From assembly GCF_014905175.1 (NCBI RefSeq), contig NC_057790.1, positions 20,672,469-20,736,468 of the forward strand: a DNA stretch of 64,000 nt, read 5' to 3'. The notes below the pieces were generated by a model. That model was given only the letters and a program-made list of their open reading frames with translations. It searched no databases and was not told the origin of the DNA. The stretch comes from Aphidius gifuensis (Eukaryota > Arthropoda > Insecta > Hymenoptera > Braconidae). Both the position numbers and the translations under genes were made by a program. The first letter of the stretch is position 1, and the number at the start of each line of letters is the position of its first letter. Below are positions 63,916 to 64,000 of the stretch, piece after piece.

Positions 63916-64000
63916 GTAAGTAAATTTATTTTATTACTATAATTATAATCCCCATAGTATGTTGATTGTTATCATTAGAAATACATATTGATGCGTACAT

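Noticed and set aside
1..64000. CRISPR arrays, operons, tRNA or rRNA genes
   Set aside because: No spaced direct-repeat array, no rRNA-like block and no complete tRNA with both A and B boxes was seen; the DNA is clearly intron-bearing eukaryotic sequence.

Overview
The window looks like AT-rich insect nuclear DNA. Genes are split into many short exons by AT-rich introns with GT-AG borders, and long A/T homopolymers are everywhere. It carries four conserved insect genes, all on the plus strand. The gene set plus the extreme AT bias would fit a hymenopteran, perhaps a braconid parasitoid wasp, but that placement is inference. Nothing bacterial or viral-like is present except one LTR retrotransposon.

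Layout. (1) 0.3-1.8 kb: a complete 4-exon exuperantia (exu) gene, a maternal RNA-localisation factor. (2) 1.8-3.9 kb: an intergenic spacer with three tandem copies of a ~187 bp unit and a GC-richer promoter-like patch. (3) 3.9-12.7 kb: a complete 25-exon molybdo-flavoenzyme of the aldehyde oxidase / xanthine dehydrogenase family, 1270 residues in my splice model. (4) 14.2-20.2 kb: an 11-exon DENND4/Crag Rab-GEF gene. Its DENN core is interrupted by a short out-of-frame insertion and a local sequence rearrangement. (5) 20.2-57.9 kb: about 37 kb with no conserved protein-coding gene. It is mostly AT-rich simple DNA with discrete GC-rich islands that look like promoters, enhancers or non-coding exons, and it holds a 7.36 kb LTR retrotransposon at 35.68-43.04 kb. 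(6) 58.0 kb to the window end: the first ten coding exons of a plasma-membrane Ca2+-ATPase (PMCA), truncated by the window edge. A 5'UTR exon immediately precedes the start codon, so at least one more upstream exon must lie in the 37 kb region.

The retrotransposon is the most structured non-gene object. It has two LTRs with 7-bp inverted ends, a 4-bp ATAT target duplication, a primer-binding site matching tRNA-Leu(CAA), and a G-rich polypurine tract. It has an intact 686-codon gag with a CCHC knuckle. A canonical -1 frameshift heptamer sits in the correct phase inside the gag/ORF2 overlap. However, no protease, reverse transcriptase or integrase can be seen: the pol position holds only an acidic Asn-rich reading frame. 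It is therefore a gag-only, probably non-autonomous Ty3/gypsy-type element that keeps the signals for gag-to-downstream frameshifting.

The four genes do unrelated jobs (RNA localisation, aldehyde/heterocycle oxidation, Rab10/11 traffic, Ca2+ export), and I see no functional cluster. Splice coordinates below were read by eye from frame continuity and GT/AG borders. They should be good to the base for most exons, but no transcript supports them here.
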